A DNA stretch of 64,000 bases from Rhodococcus sp. 14-2470-1b. Lineage in GTDB: Bacteria; Actinomycetota; Actinomycetes; Mycobacteriales; Mycobacteriaceae. The position numbers and the translations under genes were made by a program. The first letter of the stretch is position 1; every line of letters begins with the position of its first letter. The notes below the pieces were generated by a model. That model was not told the DNA's origin. It worked only from the letters and a program-made list of their open reading frames with translations, and made no database searches. Location: assembly GCF_002259415.1 (NCBI RefSeq), contig NZ_NPFY01000012.1:62001-126000 (forward strand). The letters are read 5' to 3'. Shown here piece by piece: positions 8,899 to 16,410 of this stretch.

Positions 8899-10287
8899 GT
8901 GCGGAAAGAGTTGTCGAAGCCAGGCAAACACCCAGGCGGAGTCATCGCCGCGGCATACACCGGGAGACTCGCCACCGATCCCATCCCCGCACTGCGACTC
9001 CCCGACGAGCAACTGGATCCTGAAGCGGCGTACCGATTCATTCACGACGAACTGATGCTCGACGGCTCCTCCCGACTCAACCTCGCGACGTTCGTCACGA
9101 CCTGGATGGACCCGCAGGCCGAGAAGCTAATGGCCGAGACGTTCGACAAGAACATGATCGACAAGGACGAGTACCCGGCAACGGCGTCGATCGAGGAACG
9201 CTGCGTCAACATGGTCGCGGATCTGTTCCACGCGCCCGGACTCGACCCGGAGGATTCCAAGTCCGCGACGGGAGTGTCGACGATCGGATCGAGCGAAGCG
9301 GTCATGCTCGCAGGCCTCGCCCTGAAATGGCGGTGGCGCGAAGGCCGCACCGACACCTCGCGTCCGAATCTCGTTCTGGGAAGCAATGTTCAGGTCGTGT
9401 GGGAGAAGTTCTGCCGCTACTTCGACGTCGAACCCAAGTACCTGCCCGTCGAACCGGGGCGATACGTCATCACCCCGGAGCAGGTTCGAGATGCCGTCGA
9501 CGACAACACCATCGGTGTCGTGGCGATCCTCGGAACCACCTTCACCGGCGAACTCGAGCCTGTGGAGGAGATCTGCGCGATGCTCGATTCCGTCGCAGCG
9601 TCCGGTGGACCCGACGTCCCCGTCCACGTCGACGCGGCCAGCGGCGGGTTCGTCGTACCGTTCCTTCATCCCCACCTCGAATGGGACTTCCGTCTACCGC
9701 GGGTGAAATCCATCAACGCCAGTGGACACAAGTACGGACTGACCTATCCTGGAATCGGTTTCGCGGTGTGGCGGACACGCGAGGACCTGCCCGAGGACCT
9801 GGTGTTCCGGGTCAACTACCTCGGCGGCGACATGCCTACCTTCACCCTCAACTTCTCCCGCCCCGGCAACCAGGTGATCGGCCAGTACTACAACTTCCTC
9901 CGGCTCGGACGCTCCGGATACAGCGACATCATGCACGCACTGCGCGATACCGCTGTTCGCGTCGCCGGCCACCTGTCCGAGCATCCCGCGTTCCACGTCA
10001 TCACCGACGGCAGCGCCATCCCCGTCGTCGCATTCGAACTCACCGGCGACCGTGAATACACCGTGTTCGACATCTCCCACGAACTACGCGCACGCGGCTG
10101 GCAGGTTCCCGCGTACACGATGCCGGACAACGCCACCGGAGTAGCCGTGCTCCGCATCGTCGTGCGAGAGGGATTCAGCGCAGACCTCGGCAGGCTGCTG
10201 TGCGGCGCCATCGCCGAAGTGATCGATCAACTCGACTCATCGGCCGCGGGAGGTGGACACTCGTCGGCCACCCACTTCGCGCACTGA
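8899..10287 (+). CDS. gadB: Glutamate decarboxylase (PLP-dependent)
   Basis: The enzyme converts glutamate to GABA and CO2, consuming a proton. The 462-residue protein fits the GadB family (about 460 aa) and ends in a short disordered tail. The PLP-binding lysine is in SGHKYG (Lys278), the motif HVDAASGGF precedes it, and the N-terminal RLPDEQLDPEAAYRFIHDEL block is characteristic. An ATG at 8884 is in frame, but a GGAGG at 8888-8892 stands 6 nt before the GTG at 8899, so the GTG start is preferred. It is probably cotranscribed with the SBF-like transporter. No dedicated glutamate/GABA antiporter of the GadC type is present, which is unusual for an acid-resistance module. Confidence 0.95.
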   Translation: MRKELSKPGKHPGGVIAAAYTGRLATDPIPALRLPDEQLDPEAAYRFIHDELMLDGSSRLNLATFVTTWMDPQAEKLMAETFDKNMIDKDEYPATASIEERCVNMVADLFHAPGLDPEDSKSATGVSTIGSSEAVMLAGLALKWRWREGRTDTSRPNLVLGSNVQVVWEKFCRYFDVEPKYLPVEPGRYVITPEQVRDAVDDNTIGVVAILGTTFTGELEPVEEICAMLDSVAASGGPDVPVHVDAASGGFVVPFLHPHLEWDFRLPRVKSINASGHKYGLTYPGIGFAVWRTREDLPEDLVFRVNYLGGDMPTFTLNFSRPGNQVIGQYYNFLRLGRSGYSDIMHALRDTAVRVAGHLSEHPAFHVITDGSAIPVVAFELTGDREYTVFDISHELRARGWQVPAYTMPDNATGVAVLRIVVREGFSADLGRLLCGAIAEVIDQLDSSAAGGGHSSATHFAH

Positions 10288-10291
10288 CTCC

Positions 10292-10900
10292 TCAATTGCG
10301 GTCGACGTCGATCGGGTGCGAGGCGAGCATCGCCAGCGGCAGAGGTTGACGACGCAGCACGTGGGCCCACAGATCGATCTTCGGTGGACCGATGACATCG
10401 GAGGCGAGGGCGGAGACGACCATCCAGTCGTCCCGCTCCAGCTCGCCCTCCAGCTGCCCGAGCGTCCACCCGGAATACCCCGCGAAGATGCGAACGCCCT
10501 CGACGTGCGGCGCGATGTCGGCGGGATCCGAATCCAGGTCCACCATGACGACCCGACCGTCGACGCGGCGCACCCCGGCGATTCCGTCGATGTCCACCCC
10601 CGTCCTGACCGTCGCCAGACAGAGAGCGGAATCCCTCTTCACCGGACCGCCCACGTACAAGGCCTTCGGCCGCGCCGCGAGATCGGTCCACTGAGGTAAC
10701 ACGTTCTGGACCGCGGTGTCGCTCGGCCGATTGATCACGACACCGAGGCTGCCTGCGTCGTTGTGCTCGATGACGTACACGACAGTGCGTCGGAACGTGG
10801 GCTCGACCAGCTCGATCGACGACACCAACAAGCTCCCCGGTCGCACCGATTGCGGGGCCGGTGCCGTCTGGTCTTCGGGTTCTTCCGCATGCGCCGCCAT
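10292..10900 (-). CDS. UPF0301 YqgE/AlgH family protein
   Basis: The 202-residue protein carries the YqgE/AlgH signatures GSLLVSS, PTFRRTVVYVIEHND, GVVINRPSD, GGPV and GYSGWTLGQLEGEL. It corresponds to Rv0038 in the M. tuberculosis order. ATG codons at 10909 and a GTG at 10924 also lie in frame; ATG 10900 gives an N-terminus and length matching Rv0038 as recalled. It converges on gadB with only 4 bp between stop codons. The biochemical role of the family is unsettled; transcriptional regulation has been proposed in Pseudomonas. Confidence 0.88.
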   Translation of the reverse strand: MAAHAEEPEDQTAPAPQSVRPGSLLVSSIELVEPTFRRTVVYVIEHNDAGSLGVVINRPSDTAVQNVLPQWTDLAARPKALYVGGPVKRDSALCLATVRTGVDIDGIAGVRRVDGRVVMVDLDSDPADIAPHVEGVRIFAGYSGWTLGQLEGELERDDWMVVSALASDVIGPPKIDLWAHVLRRQPLPLAMLASHPIDVDRN

Positions 10901-10947
10901 GCAAGACATTGTGGCACCGCGCACCTACGGATGTAACGCAAGGAACC

Positions 10948-11655
10948 TCAGATGTTGTTCGGCGCCCCGCCGAACCCCGAGAGCTCGGCCAGGCTCGCCA
11001 ATTGGTACTCGAACAACGCATCTCGGCTGCTGAAGGTATCCGACCCGTACTGATCGAACACATCGAAGCTGACCGCACCGAACAGCGCCGCCCACACCAG
11101 AACTCCGCGAGCGATCACCTCGTCGGACATTTCCGTTCCCATTTCGTTACGAACGTCCGTGAAATTCTGGCTCAACGCAGTCAACGACACAGGCGCCGAA
11201 CGTTCCGCCAGCGTTCCCGCGGCCCACGCCTCATCGAAAATCGACACCAGCTTGACGATCACCCTCGTACCCGGGCCTGTCGTCTGCTCGGCCGGAGCGT
11301 TGTAACCGGGCACCGGACTTCCGAACAACAGCGCATACCGAGCCGGTTCCCGAAGCCCCCACCCACGGACCGCACGACCGAGTGCGAGGAACTTCTCGAG
11401 TGGACCGGACACCTCGTCGACAGCGTCGTCCACGACGTCGCCGAGCTCGGTGTATGCGTCGACGACGAGCAGAGTCAGCAGCTCGTCGCGGCTCTTGACG
11501 TACCGATACACCGCCGACGACACGACACCCAGATCCCTGGCCACCGCGCGTAGAGACAACGCCGCCGCACCGTCGGCAGCCAAATGCTCCCGTCCGATAC
11601 GGGTGATGTCGGCGAGAGTCTGTTGTCTCGCTCGCGCGCGGGGCGTGGTCGGCAT
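10948..11655 (-). CDS. TetR-family regulator
   Basis: The 235-residue protein has a TetR helix-turn-helix at about residues 12-60 (LSLRAVARDLGVVSSAVYRYVKSRDELL) and a C-terminal ligand domain of the WHG type (WGLREPARYALLFGSPVPGY). It is divergent from the epimerase-like gene at 11804 with a 148-bp spacer holding two matching palindromes, so it most likely represses that gene and itself. The inducer is unknown. Confidence 0.92.
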   Translation of the reverse strand: MPTTPRARARQQTLADITRIGREHLAADGAAALSLRAVARDLGVVSSAVYRYVKSRDELLTLLVVDAYTELGDVVDDAVDEVSGPLEKFLALGRAVRGWGLREPARYALLFGSPVPGYNAPAEQTTGPGTRVIVKLVSIFDEAWAAGTLAERSAPVSLTALSQNFTDVRNEMGTEMSDEVIARGVLVWAALFGAVSFDVFDQYGSDTFSSRDALFEYQLASLAELSGFGGAPNNI

Positions 11656-11716
11656 GAATTCACACTATCGGCCCGGCGGATGTGTATTCGTCGGCAAATC
11701 CGCCACAGCCCAACCG

Positions 11717-11780
11717 AGAGCACTGCTCTTGCTTTCTCAGGCGAACAGGCGCACACTGGAGGAAACAGAGAGCAGTGCTC
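11717..11780. promoter_or_regulatory. Pair of palindromic operators between the TetR and epimerase genes
   Basis: AGAGCACTGCTCT (11717-11729) and GAGCAGTGCTC (11770-11780) are odd-centred palindromes sharing the core GAGCA-N-TGCTC. Their centres are 52 bp apart, close to five helical turns. They lie in the divergent intergenic region and are the best candidates for the operator of the adjacent TetR protein. Confidence 0.65.
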
Positions 11781-11803
11781 ACATTTCGAACGAGGGAGAC
11801 ACC

Positions 11804-12736
11804 ATGAACCAGCTACACGTCGTCATCGGCGCCGGACCGGTCGGTTGGACGATCGCAGAACAGCTTGCCGCACAGGGACATTCGGTACGGATCCTCACCC
11901 GGTCCGGATCGGGCCCGGATCACCCGGCCGTCGAACGTCGCCGCGTGAACATCGAGACCGACGACCTGACTGGCGAGTTCGCAGGTGCCACAGCCATTTA
12001 TCTCTGCACTCACGTCGCATACGAATTCAAGGTCTGGCGCGAGAAACTCCCCGCGATGGAACGACGGGTGCTCGACGCCGCCGCCGGAACCGTCGTCGTC
12101 TTCCCCGAAAGTCTGTACTCCTACGGCAAGACCGACGGCCCCATCCGAGAGGACAGCCCGCGCACGGCAACTCACCGCAAACTCGGCGTCCGAACCCTCC
12201 TGTTGGCCGCCCGTGACACCCACCGCACCCCGACCGTCAGCGTCGCCGCATCGGACTTCTACGGTCCTCGCGTGAGGACGTCGCACATGGGCGCACGAAT
12301 CGTCCCCAAGGTCACGGCAGGCAAATCCGTCAGCGTCATCGCCGAAGCCGACGTACCCCACTCCTTCACCTACATACCGGACTTCGCCGCAGCGATGATC
12401 GTCGCCGGAGCAAGGAAAGACCTGTGGAACACGTTCCTGCACGCCCCCACCGCACCTGCCGTCACGCAACGGGGCATGATCGAACTCTTCGCCGACGCCG
12501 CCCGAGTACCCGCACCCACCGTCACCGCGATACCGGCATGGATCGTCCGGACACTGGGCGTCGTACCCGGGCAGATGAAAGAGCTGAGCGACACGCTGTA
12601 CCAGTTCCAGTACCCCTACGTCCTGGACAGCACGCGCAGCGACACACTCCTCGGCCTTCGTCCGACCCCGCTCGACGACGGCGCGGCAGCCACCGTCGCA
12701 TGGTGGAACGCCGAGGAGCTGACGTCGACCTCGTAA
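11804..12736 (+). CDS. NAD(P)-dependent epimerase/reductase-like protein
   Basis: The 310-residue protein begins with a Rossmann dinucleotide motif GAGPVGWTIAEQLAAQGHSV (residues 8-27) and has the extended-SDR features FPESLYSYGKTDGPI (with YxxxK-like spacing) and DFYGPRV. The C-terminal part shows the substrate-binding pattern of atypical SDRs (HSFTYIPDFAAAMIVAG). The ATG has a CGAGGGAGA ribosome site. The open frame extends back to 11450 but overlaps the TetR gene and the operators, so the ATG is preferred. It is probably controlled by the divergent TetR regulator. The substrate is unknown. Confidence 0.85.
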   Translation: MNQLHVVIGAGPVGWTIAEQLAAQGHSVRILTRSGSGPDHPAVERRRVNIETDDLTGEFAGATAIYLCTHVAYEFKVWREKLPAMERRVLDAAAGTVVVFPESLYSYGKTDGPIREDSPRTATHRKLGVRTLLLAARDTHRTPTVSVAASDFYGPRVRTSHMGARIVPKVTAGKSVSVIAEADVPHSFTYIPDFAAAMIVAGARKDLWNTFLHAPTAPAVTQRGMIELFADAARVPAPTVTAIPAWIVRTLGVVPGQMKELSDTLYQFQYPYVLDSTRSDTLLGLRPTPLDDGAAATVAWWNAEELTSTS

Positions 12737-12761
12737 AGTACGTCAGGCTAAAGTTCAGCGA

Positions 12762-14045
12762 GTGAGCGAGACGACATTCCTGGCGCGATTGCGCGATTCG
12801 CCAGGCGCAGGCAAGCTCACCGCCATCCGTTTCGCAGGCCAGTTCGGCGACGGACTGTTCCAAGCCGCACTCAGCGGCGCCATCCTGTTCAACCCCGAGC
12901 GAGAATCGAATCCGGCTGCCATCGCAGCCGGATTCGCCGTCCTCCTCGTCCCGTACTCCGTCATCGGCCCGTTCGCAGGCGCCATGCTGGACCGCTGGGA
13001 TCGCCGCGCAGTCGTTCTGTGGGCCAACGTACTTCGCATCATCCTCATCGCCGTCACCGCAACCCTGCTCTGTGCAGGCGGCGGTGAGACACCACTGCTC
13101 CTGCTTGCCCTCACCACCGTCGGACTCAGCAGATTCGTCCTCGCCGGCGTCTCGGCGTCGCTCCCACACGTCGTACGAACCGAATGGCTCGTACCCATGA
13201 ACTCCCTCCTCGCCACCATCGGTTCCGGTTTCGCCGCCGCCGGGGCGGGCGCAGCCGTCGGAATCATCGGATACGTCGGTGCAGGGGACTTCGGTTCCGG
13301 AATTGCCGTTGCCGCAGCAGCGTCCGGCTCGCTCGTGGGGACCGTCGCCGCCGCGCGATTCGCGCCCAGGTCCCTGGGCCCGGAGACACTCCCCGAGCGT
13401 GGTGACCATGGGGCGATGAAGGCTGCGGTGGACATCGCCCACGGACTCAAATCCGGTGCCGTGGCCGTCTGGCGATCACCGACGGTCACCGCCGCCATGA
13501 CCGGCATCGGCGCCCACCGAATCGTGTTCGGCGTCGACACCCTCGTCATGGTTCTCATCCTGCGCGAAACCACGTCGAGTTCCCTGCCCGGTGGACTCGC
13601 CGGATTCGGTATAGCCGTCGGCGCCACGGCAGCCGGAATGTTCGTCGCTGCCCTGCTGACGCCGTTCGTTCTTCCGCGTTTCGGCCGTGTTCGCTCGATC
13701 ATGGTGGCTCTCGCGGCCGCCGCGATCGTCCAGGTCACGTTCATCAACACCCTCACCCAGACGAGCCTGCTCATCGGCGCGTTCCTGCTGGGGGTCGCGG
13801 GCCAGACGATCAAGCTCACCGGTGACGCATCGATGCAGACCGAAATCGACGACGATCACCGCGGTCGCGTGTTCGCTCTGCAGGACACCGTGTTCAATAT
13901 CTTCTTCGTCGCAGCCCTGGCCGTCGCGGCGTTCGCCGTCGGTCCAGCCACTACCGATCTGGCCGGTGAATCCTCAGCCCACGTCGTCGTTCTGGCTGGG
14001 GCCGCGGTGTACCTGGTGGGTTTGGTGGCGATACTGCGCAGGTGA
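12762..14045 (+). CDS. MFS transporter (Rv0037c-like)
   Basis: The 427-residue protein has 11-12 hydrophobic helices and the MFS loop signature after helix 2 (AGAMLDRWDRRAVVLWANVLR). A TAAAGT -10-like box at about 12749 sits 8 nt before the GTG at 12762, which suggests a leaderless start. In M. tuberculosis gene order it corresponds to Rv0037c, next to the YqgE gene. Substrate specificity cannot be read from the sequence. Its stop codon lies within the left arm of an inverted repeat shared with the convergent pcnA stop. Confidence 0.85.
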   Translation: MSETTFLARLRDSPGAGKLTAIRFAGQFGDGLFQAALSGAILFNPERESNPAAIAAGFAVLLVPYSVIGPFAGAMLDRWDRRAVVLWANVLRIILIAVTATLLCAGGGETPLLLLALTTVGLSRFVLAGVSASLPHVVRTEWLVPMNSLLATIGSGFAAAGAGAAVGIIGYVGAGDFGSGIAVAAAASGSLVGTVAAARFAPRSLGPETLPERGDHGAMKAAVDIAHGLKSGAVAVWRSPTVTAAMTGIGAHRIVFGVDTLVMVLILRETTSSSLPGGLAGFGIAVGATAAGMFVAALLTPFVLPRFGRVRSIMVALAAAAIVQVTFINTLTQTSLLIGAFLLGVAGQTIKLTGDASMQTEIDDDHRGRVFALQDTVFNIFFVAALAVAAFAVGPATTDLAGESSAHVVVLAGAAVYLVGLVAILRR

Positions 14046-14098
14046 GTGGAAATGCAGGCCCTGGCCTACGGCTCGAGACCGCCTACATCTCGACTCAC
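14042..14098. repeat. Inverted repeat covering both convergent stop codons
   Basis: GTGAGTGGAAATGCAGGC (14042-14059) pairs imperfectly with 14081-14098. The stop of the MFS gene lies in the left arm and the stop of pcnA in the right arm. The arm sequence resembles that of the inverted repeat at 2602-2676. A role as a bidirectional terminator or 3'-end stabiliser is plausible. Confidence 0.55.
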
Positions 14099-15564
14099 AA
14101 GTCGCTTTTCCACCAGGCCAGCAGTTCTTTCTCCGCTTCCTCGCGGGGGAGAGGACCGCGGTCGAGCCTGAGCTCCTTCAGAAACTTCCACGCCTTGCCC
14201 ACCTGTGGACCCGCCGGGATATCGAGAAGCTCCATGATGGCGTTGCCGTCGAGGTCGGGGCGAACCCGCGCCAAGTCCTCCTGGGCGGCCAGGGCGGCTA
14301 TCCGCTCCTCCAGATCGTCGTAGGTGGCCTGCAGAGCGGCCGCCCGACGCTTGTTCCGCGTCGTGCTGTCGGCGCGAACCAGCTTGTGCAACTTTGGAAG
14401 TAGCTCGCCGGCATCGGTCGCGTAGCGGCGCACGGCCGAGTCCGTCCACTGACCTTTGCCGTACCCGTGGAAGCGCAGATGCAGGAACACCAGCTGGGAC
14501 ACGTCGTCGATCATCTTCTTGGAGTACTTCAGCGCGCGCATCCGCTTGCGCACCATCTTCGAGCCGACCACCTCGTGGTGATGGAAGCTGACGCCTCCGC
14601 CCGGCTCGTGGCGGCGAGTGTCCGGCTTCCCGATGTCGTGAAGCAGTGCTGCCCAGCGCAATACGAGGTCCGGATCGCCATCCTCGAGCTCGATCGCCTG
14701 CTTCAACACCGTCAGTGAATGCCAGTAGACATCCTTGTGTTGGTGATGCTCGTCGATCTCGAGCTTCATCGCAGGCACCTCGGGAAGCACGTACCCGGCC
14801 AGTCCCGTCTCGCACATCACGTCGACACCCTCGAGCGGGAACTCACCGAGGATCAGCTTGTCCAACTCCACCTGAACACGCTCGGCTGTGATGCGTTCGA
14901 TCTGACCGGCCATCTCCGTGATCGCCTGATGCACGCGCGGCATCAGCGCGAACCCGAGCTGCGACACGAACCGCGCGCCGCGAAGCATCCGCAGTGGGTC
15001 GTCGTTGAACGACTTCTCCGGGGTCGACGGTGTGTCCAGCAGCCCCTCGAGCAGCGCGTCCATGCCGCCGAGAGGGTCGACGAACTCCTGCGAGCCATCA
15101 GCGCCGAGACGAACGGCCATCGCGTTGACGGTGAAATCACGACGAACCAGATCCTCTTCCAGGCTGGTGCCGTACCTGACTTCGGGATTACGCGAGACCT
15201 GGTCGTAGGAGTCGGTGCGGAACGTGGTGATCTCGACCAGCTGATCGCCCTTCGCCGCACTGATCGTGCCGAACGCGATGCCGGTGTCCCACTGATTGTC
15301 GGCCCACCCGGTCAGGAGCCGTTGGACGACCTCCGGCCTGGCGTCGGTCGTGAAGTCGAGGTCCGTACCGAGGCGGCCCAGCACGGCGTCGCGCACACTG
15401 CCGCCGACCAGGAACAATTCATGCCCCTCGGCCGCGAACCTCATGGCCAGTGGCGTCAGGATGCCGGACAGGTCTTTCAACGACACGGCGGCCGACGCCA
15501 GCAGTCTCGCGCGACGGTCGGCGGACACGTCGGGCTGCTGGGGGACAGGAGACTTCTCGGCCAC
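14095..15564 (-). CDS. pcnA: CCA-adding tRNA nucleotidyltransferase / poly(A) polymerase family
   Basis: The 489-residue protein has the class II nucleotidyltransferase head FLVGGSVRDAVLGRLGTDLDFTTDA with the DxD metal ligands, the RRDFTVNAMA motif, the R-rich RMLRGARF region, and a C-terminal HD domain (ALLHDIGKPDTR...HHHEVVGSKM) typical of actinobacterial CCA enzymes. The frame stays open to 16212 through a tandem repeat, but the GTG at 15564 has the -10 box TAGGCT 8 nt upstream and gives the family length, so it is chosen as a leaderless start. It is divergent from the NUDIX gene, as in M. tuberculosis (Rv3907c-Rv3908). Confidence 0.93.
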   Translation of the reverse strand: MAEKSPVPQQPDVSADRRARLLASAAVSLKDLSGILTPLAMRFAAEGHELFLVGGSVRDAVLGRLGTDLDFTTDARPEVVQRLLTGWADNQWDTGIAFGTISAAKGDQLVEITTFRTDSYDQVSRNPEVRYGTSLEEDLVRRDFTVNAMAVRLGADGSQEFVDPLGGMDALLEGLLDTPSTPEKSFNDDPLRMLRGARFVSQLGFALMPRVHQAITEMAGQIERITAERVQVELDKLILGEFPLEGVDVMCETGLAGYVLPEVPAMKLEIDEHHQHKDVYWHSLTVLKQAIELEDGDPDLVLRWAALLHDIGKPDTRRHEPGGGVSFHHHEVVGSKMVRKRMRALKYSKKMIDDVSQLVFLHLRFHGYGKGQWTDSAVRRYATDAGELLPKLHKLVRADSTTRNKRRAAALQATYDDLEERIAALAAQEDLARVRPDLDGNAIMELLDIPAGPQVGKAWKFLKELRLDRGPLPREEAEKELLAWWKSDL

Positions 15565-15620
15565 GTCGACAGAGCCTATTAGCAGGCGGTCCGACCGGGG
15601 GAAGGGCCCCACGTGAACAG

Positions 15621-15808
15621 GCTCGGTATGGCCGCGAGTGGAGCCTGCGGAATGAGCTCGGTATGGCCGCGAGTGGAGCCCGCGGAATGAGCTCGGTATG
15701 GCCGCGAGTGGAGCCCGCGGAATGAGCTCGGTATGGCCGCGAGTGGAGCCCGCGGAATGAGCTCTGTATGGCCGCGAGTGGAGCCCGCGGAATGAGCTCG
15801 GTATGGCA
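15621..15808. repeat. 35-bp tandem repeat, about 5.4 copies, between pcnA and the NUDIX gene
   Basis: Units begin at 15621, 15656, 15691, 15726, 15761 and (partial) 15796. Each reads GCTCGGTATGGCCGCGAGTG followed by GAGCCYGCGGAATGA. Copies differ at one or two bases. The period is not a multiple of three, so it is not coding. The core GAGTGGAGCC recurs in the repeat at 36317-36374. Confidence 0.95.
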
Positions 15809-15833
15809 GCCCGAAGCATTGGTTCTTTCCCTC

Positions 15834-15839
15834 TAGTAT
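15834..15839 (+). promoter_or_regulatory. -10 element TAGTAT of a leaderless transcript
   Basis: TAGTAT matches TANNNT and ends 7 nt before the GTG of the NUDIX gene, which has no ribosome binding site. It drives the probable operon NUDIX-DUF6049-murJ. Confidence 0.55.
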
Positions 15840-15846
15840 TGGTTGG

Positions 15847-16410
15847 GTGTCTGCTGGCGAACGTGCGAACAGGAGCCGCCGCAACCCGCGGCGGCGGAAT
15901 TCGCGTGTCGAGACGGACAAACCGCGGCTTCGAACGGTTCGGGAAACGTCTGCCGGTGGGTTGGTGGTGGATGGGCTCGACGGCCCGCCTGCGCAGCGTT
16001 GCGCGGCGTTGATCGGCAGAACGGATCGTCGGGGCCGGTTGTTGTGGTCGCTGCCGAAGGGGCATATCGAGCAGGGTGAGACGGCGGAGCAGACGGCGAT
16101 GCGTGAGGTCGCCGAGGAGACCGGTATCCAGGGTTCGGTGTTGGCGTCGCTGGGGAGTATCGATTACTGGTTCGTGACGGAGGGCCGTCGCGTCCACAAG
16201 ACCGTGCACCATTATTTGCTGAGGTTTCTGGGTGGTGAACTCTCCGACGAGGACGTCGAGGTCACCGAAGTGGCGTGGGTTCCGCTGAGTGAACTGAACT
16301 CGCGGTTGGCGTACGCGGACGAGCGCAAGTTGGCGGCCATCGCCAGCCGCCTGATAGACGGCATGAGCGGCGAGACGAACGACCCCGAAACGCCCGTCGG
16401 CAAGCAGTGA
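15847..16410 (+). CDS. NUDIX hydrolase (MutT4-like)
   Basis: The 187-residue protein has a basic, disordered N-terminus (about 40 residues) and a NUDIX domain with an intact box: [23 protein letters not shown] (G-x5-E-x7-REVAEETG). NUDIX enzymes hydrolyse nucleoside diphosphates linked to another moiety. By position it matches Rv3908 (mutT4). It is the first gene of an apparent operon with the DUF6049 protein and MurJ, and its stop overlaps the next ATG by one base. Confidence 0.93.
   Translation: MSAGERANRSRRNPRRRNSRVETDKPRLRTVRETSAGGLVVDGLDGPPAQRCAALIGRTDRRGRLLWSLPKGHIEQGETAEQTAMREVAEETGIQGSVLASLGSIDYWFVTEGRRVHKTVHHYLLRFLGGELSDEDVEVTEVAWVPLSELNSRLAYADERKLAAIASRLIDGMSGETNDPETPVGKQ

Noticed and set aside
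15621-15808. Possible CRISPR array
   Set aside because: The units are directly adjacent with no unique spacers, and no cas genes are nearby.
15565-16212. N-terminal extension of pcnA by about 216 codons
   Set aside because: It would translate the non-triplet tandem repeats and overlap the NUDIX gene; the leaderless GTG at 15564 gives the family length.
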